Origin: Spirochaetaceae bacterium
GTDB lineage: Bacteria; Spirochaetota; Spirochaetia; Treponematales; Breznakiellaceae
Direction of reading: 5' to 3'
DNA: 6,488 bases
Assembly: GCA_031265025.1 (NCBI GenBank)
Contig: JAISDF010000208.1
Span: 1-6,488 of the forward strand
Positions within the stretch are counted from its first letter, which is position 1. Each line of letters opens with the position of its first letter. A program made the translations under genes and the position numbers. The notes under the pieces were generated by a model. The model worked only from the letters and a program-made list of their open reading frames with translations, ran no database searches and had not been told where the DNA came from. Of this stretch, positions 1-5,598 are shown one piece after another.

Positions 1-1
1 C

Positions 2-34
2 TTTACAGGGCCGCTTCCCGGCATTATTATGTGA
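2..34 (+). CDS. Possible 3' end of an upstream gene
   Basis: This frame is open from the left edge and ends with TGA at 32-34. It would encode the C-terminal tail FTGPLPGIIM. The stop overlaps the GTG start of rpe at 31-33 to give a four-base GTGA junction, a common arrangement in translationally coupled bacterial operons. The other two frames are also open through this short stretch, so openness alone proves nothing; the GTGA junction is the main support. No product can be named from ten residues. Confidence 0.3.
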   Translation, partial: FTGPLPGIIM

Positions 35-717
35 ACATGCAAAGAGAAATCATCATCGCTCCTTCGGTGCTTTCGGCTGATTTTTACAATATGTCCGAAG
101 GGCTTGCCGCCATCGGGGAATCGGGAGCCGAATGGGTACATCTGGACGTGATGGACGGCCAGTTTGTGCCGGTTATTACTTTCGGGCCCAAGATGGTGGA
201 GGACCTGCGGCCCCATACCTCTCTTGTCCTTGACGTGCATTTAATGACGCTCAACCCGGAAAACCTTGTGGAAGCCTTTGCCCTGGCGGGCGCCGGCTGC
301 GTTACCTTTCATGCCGAAGCCCAGGTCCATGCCCACAGGCTGGTTCAGAAAATACACGGCCTGGGAAAGCTGGCCGGCGTCAGCATAGTGCCGTCAACGC
401 CGGTAAGCGCCATTGAAGAACTGCTTCCCTTTGTTGACCTTGTCCTGGTGATGACCGTCAATCCCGGTTACGGCGGCCAGGAACTGATTCCCGAATGTAT
501 ACGGAAAATATCCGCCCTGGCCGGCCTTCGTGACCGCCTTGCAAAGGAACGGGGTCCCGGATGGAAGGGTTTCCTTGTTTCCGTTGACGGAGGCATAAAC
601 GAAAAAACCGCGTCTTTGGTCAGGGAGGCGGGTGTTGATGTCATTGTCGCGGGTTCGGCTTTTTTCAAAGCCCCTGACAAGGCCGGCATAGTGCGGACCC
701 TTAAGGGAAGGGCCTGA
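31..717 (+). CDS. rpe: Ribulose-phosphate 3-epimerase
   Basis: This cytoplasmic TIM-barrel enzyme interconverts D-ribulose 5-phosphate and D-xylulose 5-phosphate in the pentose phosphate pathway. At 228 residues it has the usual family length. All signature motifs are present: IAPSVLSADF (Ser12), the metal-binding strand VHLDVMDG (His37, Asp39), DVHLM (His70), the phosphate-gripping loop VNPGYGGQ (143-150), SVDGGI with catalytic Asp186, and VAGSAFF (206-212) at the second phosphate site. The GTG at 31 overlaps a possible upstream stop (GTGA). An ATG two codons later at 37 would give MQREIIIAPS and is equally compatible with the family. Neither start has a clear Shine-Dalgarno sequence, which fits coupling to an upstream gene. 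The product call is firm; only the start is uncertain. Confidence 0.97.
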   Translation: MNMQREIIIAPSVLSADFYNMSEGLAAIGESGAEWVHLDVMDGQFVPVITFGPKMVEDLRPHTSLVLDVHLMTLNPENLVEAFALAGAGCVTFHAEAQVHAHRLVQKIHGLGKLAGVSIVPSTPVSAIEELLPFVDLVLVMTVNPGYGGQELIPECIRKISALAGLRDRLAKERGPGWKGFLVSVDGGINEKTASLVREAGVDVIVAGSAFFKAPDKAGIVRTLKGRA

Positions 718-723
718 GAGTGC

Positions 724-746
724 GCTCCTCCGGGAGCCGGTTTTTT
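724..746 (+). terminator. Weak terminator-like hairpin after rpe
   Basis: Just after the rpe stop, GCTCC (724-728) and GGAGC (733-737) can pair around a TCCG loop. A six-T run follows at 741-746. The stem is only five base pairs, and CCGG separates it from the T-run, so this is a poor match to a canonical intrinsic terminator. It may be a weak or partial terminator, or chance in GC-rich DNA. Confidence 0.3.
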
Positions 747-805
747 GGGCCGTTTCCGGGCCTGGCCTGTGTTGAAAAGGGCCAAATATGCCGAAAATTA
801 AATCA

Positions 806-811
806 GAGGAG
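806..811 (+). promoter_or_regulatory. Ribosome binding site that sets the start at 818
   Basis: GAGGAG lies six bases before the ATG at 818. The earlier in-frame ATG at 788 has no comparable site. Starting at 818 also puts the lysines and hydrophobic core of the signal peptide at the very N-terminus. Confidence 0.75.
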
Positions 812-817
812 TCGTTG

Positions 818-1726
818 ATGGTTAAAAAGCCGCTTTTTCTGATCTTCCTCGGCATGAGGACTTTAGCTCTTGTTTCTCCGGGTCTTGAGGCGCAGAACCT
901 TCCTCCGAGGCTTGAACGGGGCATAGAGCTTTACAGCAGAGGTCAGTGGCGGGACGCGGCGGCGGAACTACGCAGGGCCCAGGCCGACGCCCTGACCCCC
1001 AATGACCAGGGCGAGGCCCTGTACTGGATTGCCCTTTCGGAACTTTCCGCCGGTGAATACGAAGATGTCATCAGGGACCTTGATGAACTGCTCAGGGTAA
1101 ATCCCCTGGGAAGGCGCGTCTCCGAGGTTTCCTATGAAAAGGGAAGGGCTCTTTTTTATCTTGGCAGCTATGACCCGGCCATTGTCCTGTTCTCCGATTA
1201 CGCCTTCCGCGCCGCCGATCCGGCCCGCAAGGCCCAGGCTGTGTACTGGGTGGGAGAATGTCTTTTTGCCCTGGGCCGCCTTGACGAGGCCCATGATATT
1301 TTTTCCCGTATCATTGACGAATTTCCCCAGAGCGTAAAATACGAGGCCGCCTCTTACCGGATTTCCCTTATAAACCAGAAAAAAGTAGAAGACGAACTCC
1401 TCAGCCTCCTCCAGTGGAGCCATGAGGAATCCCTTAAAACCGTGGAAGATTACCAGAGGCGCGAGCGGTCCTATGACCAGGCCATCATAGCCTATCAGAA
1501 ACGCATAGCCGATATGCTCAGGGACACCCGCCTTGAGGACCTTGAAACCGCCAATTCCGAATACCAGCGGCAGATTGCCGAACTCCGGGCCGCCCTTGAG
1601 CGGGGTTCAGGTACGCCGCCCGAGGACAGGATGACCAGGCTGCTTGGCCTTAAAGTCAGGGCCCGGGAACTGGAGCAGGCCCTGTCCGGGGAGCTTGACG
1701 AAGCGGCCGGAGGTGAAAGCAGATGA
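818..1726 (+). CDS. Exported TPR protein with C-terminal coiled coil
   Basis: The 302-residue protein begins with a signal-peptide-like segment: MVKK, then a hydrophobic stretch to about residue 20, with possible cleavage near A25-Q26. There is no lipobox cysteine, so a soluble periplasmic protein is the simplest reading. About four tetratricopeptide-like helical pairs follow (roughly 31-58, 66-97, 102-135, 140-172), with typical 'Y..G.Y..A...F' spacing such as LFYLGSYDPAIVLF and LFALGRLDEAHDIF. The C-terminal third (about 200-295) is charged, heptad-like and probably coiled coil. The layout recalls periplasmic TPR scaffolds such as YbgF/CpoB or BamD-like proteins, but the helix order differs from YbgF, where the coiled coil comes first. 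A scaffold role in the envelope is inference. I chose ATG 818 over ATG 788 because of the strong ribosome binding site. Its stop overlaps the next start as ATGA. Confidence 0.85.
   Translation: MVKKPLFLIFLGMRTLALVSPGLEAQNLPPRLERGIELYSRGQWRDAAAELRRAQADALTPNDQGEALYWIALSELSAGEYEDVIRDLDELLRVNPLGRRVSEVSYEKGRALFYLGSYDPAIVLFSDYAFRAADPARKAQAVYWVGECLFALGRLDEAHDIFSRIIDEFPQSVKYEAASYRISLINQKKVEDELLSLLQWSHEESLKTVEDYQRRERSYDQAIIAYQKRIADMLRDTRLEDLETANSEYQRQIAELRAALERGSGTPPEDRMTRLLGLKVRARELEQALSGELDEAAGGESR
1709..1715 (+). promoter_or_regulatory. Strong ribosome binding site for the gene at 1723
   Basis: GGAGGTG lies seven bases before ATG 1723, inside the last codons of the preceding TPR gene. It supports independent initiation in addition to coupling through the ATGA overlap. 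Confidence 0.75.
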
Positions 1727-2808
1727 GGCGTTTTCCGCGCCCGGGAAGGGCGTTTACGAGGGCCGCGGCGCTGGCCGTCTTCCTCTGTATGGCGGCGTTT
1801 CTCCATGCCGGGGAATTTGCCAACGGCCGTGTCAAACTTGTGCTGCATGAGCGCACGGGCCGGTTTTCCCTGTATTACATGACCGATACGGCCAACAGGC
1901 GCTACGAACCCCTTTTTACGGACCAGGACCCCCGCACCAGTTTTCTTACCGTCATGGTCAATGACCGTACCTATAAACTCGGCGAATCATCATCGTTCAG
2001 GGTACGCCAGGGTAGCGGCCCCAACCCGGCCCTTGTCTTTGAGTCGGCTTTTCTTACGCTTACCGAGGAATTTGTTTTTACCCGCTCTGAAAATTCGGAG
2101 CTTGCCGACGGGATAGACATTGTGATACGGGCCGAAAACAAAAGCAACCGGGCTTCCCGTATCGGCATACGTTTTTTCCTTGATACGTATCTGGGCGAAG
2201 GGGAGCGCGCTCACTTTGAGGCCGGGACGCGTCCTGTATCAGGCGAGACGCTTTTCACCGGGGAGCCGGGCGCGTGGTGGTGTTCGCGGAACGGGAACTT
2301 CAGCCTTTTTGGTGGTTTCCCTTCAGGCGGAAATTTCGCCGATGAGCTTCTCATGGGAAACTGGAAACGCCTCAACGACGCCGCCTGGAAAATCAGCGTC
2401 AATGAAGGGAGGAATTTCAATCTCCTGCCTTATTCGGTAAATGATTCGGCTGTGGCCTATTATTTTGAACCGGTGAGCGTCGACGCCGGGGCGTCCAGGG
2501 AGGCCAGGCTGTGGCTTGCCGGCGGCGGAGGGGAAATCACCGCCGCGCGTATCCCGGTCCGGGACGCACAGGCCCTGGCCGCGCTGCCCCAGGGGGTACA
2601 GGCCGCGCTGCCGGGGGTACAGGCGGAGGCCCTTCCCGGCCAGTCTCCCGCTTTCGCGGGCGGGGACCCCCAGGCGGACCTTGCCGCCGTGCGGAGCCTC
2701 ATCAACCGTATAGACAGCTATATCGCTTCGGGAAATATTTCCGAAGAGGAATTAAACGCCCTGGAGCTTACCCTCAGGCAGCTCAGGGCCCGTTATGGCA
2801 GGCAGTAA
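1723..2808 (+). CDS. Exported beta-rich protein of unknown function
   Basis: I do not recognise this 361-residue protein. It starts with an arginine-rich n-region and a hydrophobic core (about 14-27), with a likely signal peptidase I site after LHA (27-29). Cys22 does not sit in a convincing lipobox. Residues 30 to about 280 alternate hydrophobic and polar positions in many short strands (for example GRVKLVLHERTGRFSLYYM, DGIDIVIRAENKS, RIGIRFFLDTYLGE), suggesting a large beta-sandwich, perhaps carbohydrate-binding or mutarotase-like. That fold idea is a guess from pattern only. An Ala/Pro/Gly/Gln-rich linker with a small repeat follows (about 286-315), then a helical C-terminal tail (about 317-359). 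It overlaps the upstream TPR gene by ATGA and is followed 11 bases later by another TPR gene, so it probably acts with them in the periplasm or at the outer membrane. Confidence 0.85.
   Translation: MRRFPRPGRAFTRAAALAVFLCMAAFLHAGEFANGRVKLVLHERTGRFSLYYMTDTANRRYEPLFTDQDPRTSFLTVMVNDRTYKLGESSSFRVRQGSGPNPALVFESAFLTLTEEFVFTRSENSELADGIDIVIRAENKSNRASRIGIRFFLDTYLGEGERAHFEAGTRPVSGETLFTGEPGAWWCSRNGNFSLFGGFPSGGNFADELLMGNWKRLNDAAWKISVNEGRNFNLLPYSVNDSAVAYYFEPVSVDAGASREARLWLAGGGGEITAARIPVRDAQALAALPQGVQAALPGVQAEALPGQSPAFAGGDPQADLAAVRSLINRIDSYIASGNISEEELNALELTLRQLRARYGRQ
2578..2643 (+). repeat. Degenerate in-frame tandem repeat in a linker
   Basis: A 24-base unit (2578-2601) is followed by a 21-base near-copy (2602-2622) lacking one codon, then by a more diverged third unit (2623-2643). 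They encode AALPQGVQ, AALPGVQ and AEALPGQ. The units stay in frame and lie in a low-complexity linker between the beta-rich domain and the C-terminal helices of the exported protein. Confidence 0.75.
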
Positions 2809-2819
2809 GAATATTCATC

Positions 2820-3935
2820 ATGAAAGGCGATCCCATACTGACAAGGGCGGCCAGGCTTTCCGGAAGGGGCCGTTACGGAGACGCGATACAGCTTCTTGAA
2901 GGAGAGATATTCCGTTACCGGGACTCCTTTACCTATCACTATACCCTTGCCGCCTCCTGCCTCTATTCCGGGGATTACGGCGGCGCCTTCACCTATTTCA
3001 AACAGGCCAGGGACATCAAGATGCGGGATCCCTCGGTGCTCCTTGGCATGGCCCTGCTTTTTCTGCGCAGGGGCGAGATAAACAGGGCGGTGGATCTCTA
3101 CCTCGAAATACAGGATGTGGACCCCGGGAATCCCCGGGCCAGGGAAGCCCTCGGCATCATACGGAAGCACGGCGATCCCGACACCATCAAGGGCATGCTT
3201 GAGTCAGGCAGGTTGAAAAAAATTTTCCCGCCCCTCCCTGAACTTCCTTTTTCAGCGGGGAGGCTTTTGTTTCCCCTTGGCGCTGTTCTTGCGGCCGGTC
3301 TTGTAATCCTTGCCGTCATCATCGGCCTTAACGGCGGCTTCGGCAAAAAACCCGCCAGGGGAGGGCTGGATGAGACCCTGCTCGAAAAGAACGAGACAGA
3401 GCGCCCTGTACAGACCGGGGGCAGTTACCGTTATGTGCTTACCGCCAGACAGGTTCTTGACAATTACGAAAAGGCCAGGCGGTTCTTTCTGGATTACCGT
3501 GACGAGGCCGCCAAGGTGGAACTTAACCGCATCATAGAATCCAACGCTTCCGAGGGGGTAAAGAACAAGGCCCGGCTTTTGATGAATTACACCGCCGTCC
3601 CCGCTTTTGATACGCTCAAGGACAGGTATACCTACGCGGAAGTAAGCGTTGACCCCATACTGTACCGGGACTGTTTTGTGATATGGCGCGGCATGGCCGC
3701 CAATCTTGACAGTCAGGAACAAAGCACGTCCTTTGACCTCCTCGCGGGCTACGATACCCGGAGTACCATGGAGGGCATAGTGCCGGTGCATTTTTCCTTT
3801 GCCATAGCGGTCAATACAAACGAACCTCTGGAAGTCCTCGGCCGTCTCGTCCCCGCCTCGGGATCGGGCGACTCGCGTATCATTATACGCCTTGAGGGAG
3901 TGGCGATTCACCAGGCGCCGGGACTGCGGAATTGA
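2820..3935 (+). CDS. TPR protein with single membrane segment and C-terminal domain
   Basis: The 371-residue protein has an N-terminal TPR-like region (about 1-115: GRYGDAIQLL, SGDYGGAFTYFKQA, RGEINRAVDLYLEI). A basic/proline stretch follows, then one strong transmembrane segment (about 149-170) and a C-terminal half. That half has a further helical pair (about 208-255) and a beta-rich segment (about 270-365) containing YRDCFVIWRGMAAN and PLEVLGRL, which looks OB-fold-like. With no N-terminal signal peptide, the TPR part is probably cytoplasmic and the C-terminal half extracytoplasmic, but positive charges flank both sides of the membrane segment. The frame stays open far upstream, to about 2511, but that stretch overlaps the previous gene in another frame and reads as low-complexity Arg/Gly/Pro, so I start at ATG 2820. 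The ribosome binding site is weak, and translation may be coupled to the gene ending 11 bases upstream. Confidence 0.85.
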   Translation: MKGDPILTRAARLSGRGRYGDAIQLLEGEIFRYRDSFTYHYTLAASCLYSGDYGGAFTYFKQARDIKMRDPSVLLGMALLFLRRGEINRAVDLYLEIQDVDPGNPRAREALGIIRKHGDPDTIKGMLESGRLKKIFPPLPELPFSAGRLLFPLGAVLAAGLVILAVIIGLNGGFGKKPARGGLDETLLEKNETERPVQTGGSYRYVLTARQVLDNYEKARRFFLDYRDEAAKVELNRIIESNASEGVKNKARLLMNYTAVPAFDTLKDRYTYAEVSVDPILYRDCFVIWRGMAANLDSQEQSTSFDLLAGYDTRSTMEGIVPVHFSFAIAVNTNEPLEVLGRLVPASGSGDSRIIIRLEGVAIHQAPGLRN

Positions 3936-3942
3936 AGCGCCC

Positions 3943-4395
3943 GTGAAAGCGGTTGTACAGAGGGTGCGCGGCGCCCAGGTAACGGTGAACGGCGTCATAA
4001 GCGGAAAAATCGACCATGGCCTCCTGGTGTATCTTGGCGTGGCCCTTGACGACACTGAAGACGATGTACGCCATCTCGCGAAAAAAATTGCCTTTCTCCG
4101 CGTGTTTGACGACGGGGAAGGCAGGATGAACCTTTCGGTCCTTGACATTGGGGGAAGCGTGCTTGCCGTTTCCCAGTTCACCCTTCTTGCCGATACCCGC
4201 CGGGGAAGGCGTCCCGGTTATTCCCGGGCGGCGCCGCCTGAACAGGCCGGAAAACTGTACGATTTATTCATCACTGAAATAAAGGCCTTCAATCTTCCCT
4301 GTGAGGCCGGGGTGTTTCGCTCCCACATGCTGGTCAGCTATACCAATGACGGCCCGGTTACGATAATCATCGATTCAAAAGAACCGGAAAGCTAA
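3943..4395 (+). CDS. dtd: D-aminoacyl-tRNA deacylase
   Basis: This cytoplasmic enzyme hydrolyses D-amino acids (and glycine mischarged on tRNA-Ala) from tRNA, protecting translation from wrong-handed amino acids. The 150-residue length matches the family. The GTG at 3943 gives the canonical N-terminus (M)KAVVQRV; an in-frame ATG at 3892 lies inside the previous gene and adds an unrelated tail, so I reject it. Key motifs are SQFTLLAD (77-84), with the active-site SQFT, and NDGPVTI (135-141), with the Gly-cisPro pair that enforces chiral selectivity across the dimer. The segment before the second motif reads GVFRSHMLVSYT, where E. coli, from memory, has GVFGADMQVELV. The gene starts seven bases after the TPR gene stop, so it is probably co-transcribed. 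No good Shine-Dalgarno sequence is visible. Confidence 0.96.
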   Translation: MKAVVQRVRGAQVTVNGVISGKIDHGLLVYLGVALDDTEDDVRHLAKKIAFLRVFDDGEGRMNLSVLDIGGSVLAVSQFTLLADTRRGRRPGYSRAAPPEQAGKLYDLFITEIKAFNLPCEAGVFRSHMLVSYTNDGPVTIIIDSKEPES

Positions 4396-4411
4396 GCGGG
4401 GGAACTTCCCT

Positions 4412-5515
4412 CTATATAATCAGCCTGGGTCTTTTAAGGTAACGCTCGGCGTTAAAGGACTCAAGAATTTTCCCCAGGGGATTTTCGGTAACAAGGGTTC
4501 CTATGATTTGGGCGGTAAGCTCCACCGAAGGAACAACCTCAAGCAGGGGAAGTTCTTTGGGAAGCATGTCGGGGCAGAGCACCGTATCGGTAACAACGAT
4601 ACGGTTGAGGAGTCCCCGGCCGCTGAGTTTGGTCAGCCGTTCCAGCGCCGGATCGGAAAAAAGGGCGTGAACAGCGGCAATGTTGACTTCGGCCGGCCTG
4701 TGCTTTGCGAGGGCGAGGATGAGGCTTTCCACCGAACCCGCTGTATCAATCATGTCGTCGATTATCCACAGAACCTTTCCTTCCAGAGGCTCGGCTGAAA
4801 GTATGTTTATGGATTCAATGGTATTGGCCTTTGAGTAATCCCGCTGTTTATGGGCCACCACCAGGGGCGAGCCAAAGGCGTTGGCAAAACGCCGGGCCAG
4901 CTTTTCCCCGCCGGCGTCAACAGAACAAAAGGCCCAGTTGGGACGGACAAAGTTTTCCAGGGTTTCAATATTTTTGATGTATACGTCGCAGAGCCTTCGC
5001 TTTAAGAGGGTCAGGGCGGGAATATCCTCCAGGTAGGCCACCGTGGGGTCAAGCATTGACTTGGACTTGTCCGAGTGAAGCTGGTAGGTCAGTATATGAT
5101 TGGTTCCCAGGCTGGTCAGTGTCTTGAGGTGTACCCAGAGCCCGACAGAACTTCTCCGTATGGTTCTGTCGGAACGGGACGATGAAATAAAGGGCTCAAA
5201 GATGAGAATGCTGTTTGCCTGGGCGCGCTTGAGGGCGTCCACGGTGTGGTAAAGTTCAATTTTGGCCTCTTCCACCGAAATACCGGCTTCATTCCGCGCG
5301 CAACTGGTGAAGAGAAAAACATCCTTGCCCCGCAGCGAGGTGGAAACCGTAACTTCCATCTCTCCGTCCGCGAAACGGTCCACCTCAAGATTGTCAACGT
5401 GGTCAATGTCCCCGGAAAGGGTCGAAAAACTGGGGAATTTTTTCAGGTGGTCCACCACCTGGGAAGCATAACATTTCATCGAACGCGTTGAGGTAATGGC
5501 AAAACGACATTCCAT
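4412..5515 (-). CDS. prs: Ribose-phosphate pyrophosphokinase, divergent long form
   Basis: PRPP synthetase transfers pyrophosphate from ATP to ribose 5-phosphate, feeding purine, pyrimidine, histidine, tryptophan and NAD synthesis in the cytoplasm. Visible family features include RFADGE (47-52, nucleotide loop), DALKRAQA (93-100), an ATP-site segment SRSDR (113-117) where classical enzymes have ARQDR, YQLHSD (His147, as in the usual DLH motif), SVDAGG (198-203, usually SPDxGG), catalytic-loop HKQR (Lys223, Arg225) and the PRPP loop IIDDMIDTAGS (251-261). At 367 residues it is about 50 longer than the classical enzyme, with a longer start and a longer middle (about 160-195). It is probably a distinct subfamily rather than a non-enzyme, since the catalytic residues remain. 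ATG 5515 has no ribosome binding site; an alternative in-frame ATG at 5479 (Met13) has none either. It converges on dtd with a 16-base gap and no clear terminator. Confidence 0.92.
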   Translation of the reverse strand: MECRFAITSTRSMKCYASQVVDHLKKFPSFSTLSGDIDHVDNLEVDRFADGEMEVTVSTSLRGKDVFLFTSCARNEAGISVEEAKIELYHTVDALKRAQANSILIFEPFISSSRSDRTIRRSSVGLWVHLKTLTSLGTNHILTYQLHSDKSKSMLDPTVAYLEDIPALTLLKRRLCDVYIKNIETLENFVRPNWAFCSVDAGGEKLARRFANAFGSPLVVAHKQRDYSKANTIESINILSAEPLEGKVLWIIDDMIDTAGSVESLILALAKHRPAEVNIAAVHALFSDPALERLTKLSGRGLLNRIVVTDTVLCPDMLPKELPLLEVVPSVELTAQIIGTLVTENPLGKILESFNAERYLKRPRLII

Positions 5516-5523
5516 ATTTCAAG

Positions 5524-5552
5524 AGTATACCTGTTTTTTTTTTTCGTGTATA
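5524..5552 (-). promoter_or_regulatory. Candidate prs promoter
   Basis: Read on the - strand, TATACT at 5529-5524 matches TATAAT at five of six positions. Seventeen bases upstream of it, TATACA (5552-5547) matches TTGACA at four of six. Transcription would begin near 5516-5518, almost exactly at the prs ATG (5515), implying a leaderless or near-leaderless mRNA. This fits the lack of a Shine-Dalgarno sequence. The assignment is from sequence pattern alone. Confidence 0.45.
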
Positions 5553-5554
5553 CT
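5526..5554 (+). promoter_or_regulatory. Candidate recA promoter
   Basis: TATACT at 5549-5554 is a good -10 candidate, placing the start of transcription near 5561 and giving a leader of roughly 37 bases. At 17-base spacing the -35 position (TATACC, 5526-5531) is a poor match, so activity may depend on the T-run acting as a bent or UP-like element, or on an activator. No E. coli-type, Gram-positive or Leptospira-type SOS box was found nearby. Confidence 0.45.
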
Positions 5555-5586
5555 AAAGCGGGCCGCATGCCCAGGCCATATAGAGA

Positions 5587-5593
5587 GGGGAGG
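5587..5593 (+). promoter_or_regulatory. Strong ribosome binding site for recA
   Basis: GGGGAGG lies five bases before the GTG at 5599. It fixes this GTG as the recA start; no ATG, TTG or other GTG occurs in frame before the conserved RecA N-terminal helix. Confidence 0.85.
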
Positions 5594-5598
5594 AAAAC

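Larger units (their letters stand above)
5524..5554. repeat. Inverted repeat flanking an 11-base T-run
   Basis: AGTATAC (5524-5530) and GTATACT (5548-5554) are perfect inverted copies. Each contains the self-palindromic GTATAC, with centres 23 bases apart. Between them lie CTG, eleven T (5534-5544) and CGT. The repeat sits in the short gap between the divergent prs and recA genes. It may be a pair of outward promoters, an operator, or both. Confidence 0.8.

Noticed and set aside
788..817. Upstream ATG start for the exported TPR protein
   Set aside because: It has no good ribosome binding site and would bury the signal peptide behind ten charged residues; ATG 818 has GAGGAG at ideal spacing.
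394..924. 176-codon open frame on the - strand, spanning the rpe end and gap
   Set aside because: It is antisense to a certain rpe and to the signal peptide of the next gene, with low-complexity translation and no motif.
968..1423. 151-codon open frame on the - strand
   Set aside because: It is antisense to the TPR repeats of the gene at 818 and has no recognisable features.
2511..2819. N-terminal extension of the TPR-membrane protein
   Set aside because: The frame is open but overlaps the preceding gene and reads as Arg/Gly/Pro-rich low-complexity sequence, an out-of-frame shadow of its linker. ATG 2820 begins the TPR-like sequence.
3892..3942. Upstream ATG start for dtd
   Set aside because: The added 17 residues are unlike the family and overlap the previous gene; GTG 3943 gives the canonical KAVVQRV start.
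3252..4181. 309-codon open frame on the - strand
   Set aside because: It lies antisense to the TPR-membrane gene and dtd, both well supported. The translation is Arg/Ser/Pro-rich with no domain or ribosome binding site; long antisense frames are expected in GC-rich coding DNA.
4396..4411. Bidirectional terminator between the convergent dtd and prs genes
   Set aside because: GGGAA and TTCCC can align only with an impossibly small loop, and no T-run follows on either strand.
5531..5547. CTGT plus T-run as an E. coli-type SOS box or as a terminator
   Set aside because: The matching ACAG half is absent, and no GC stem precedes the T-run on either strand.
5560..5572. Hairpin in the recA leader as a regulatory element
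   Set aside because: GGGC/GCCC with a five-base loop is only four base pairs and is expected by chance in GC-rich sequence.
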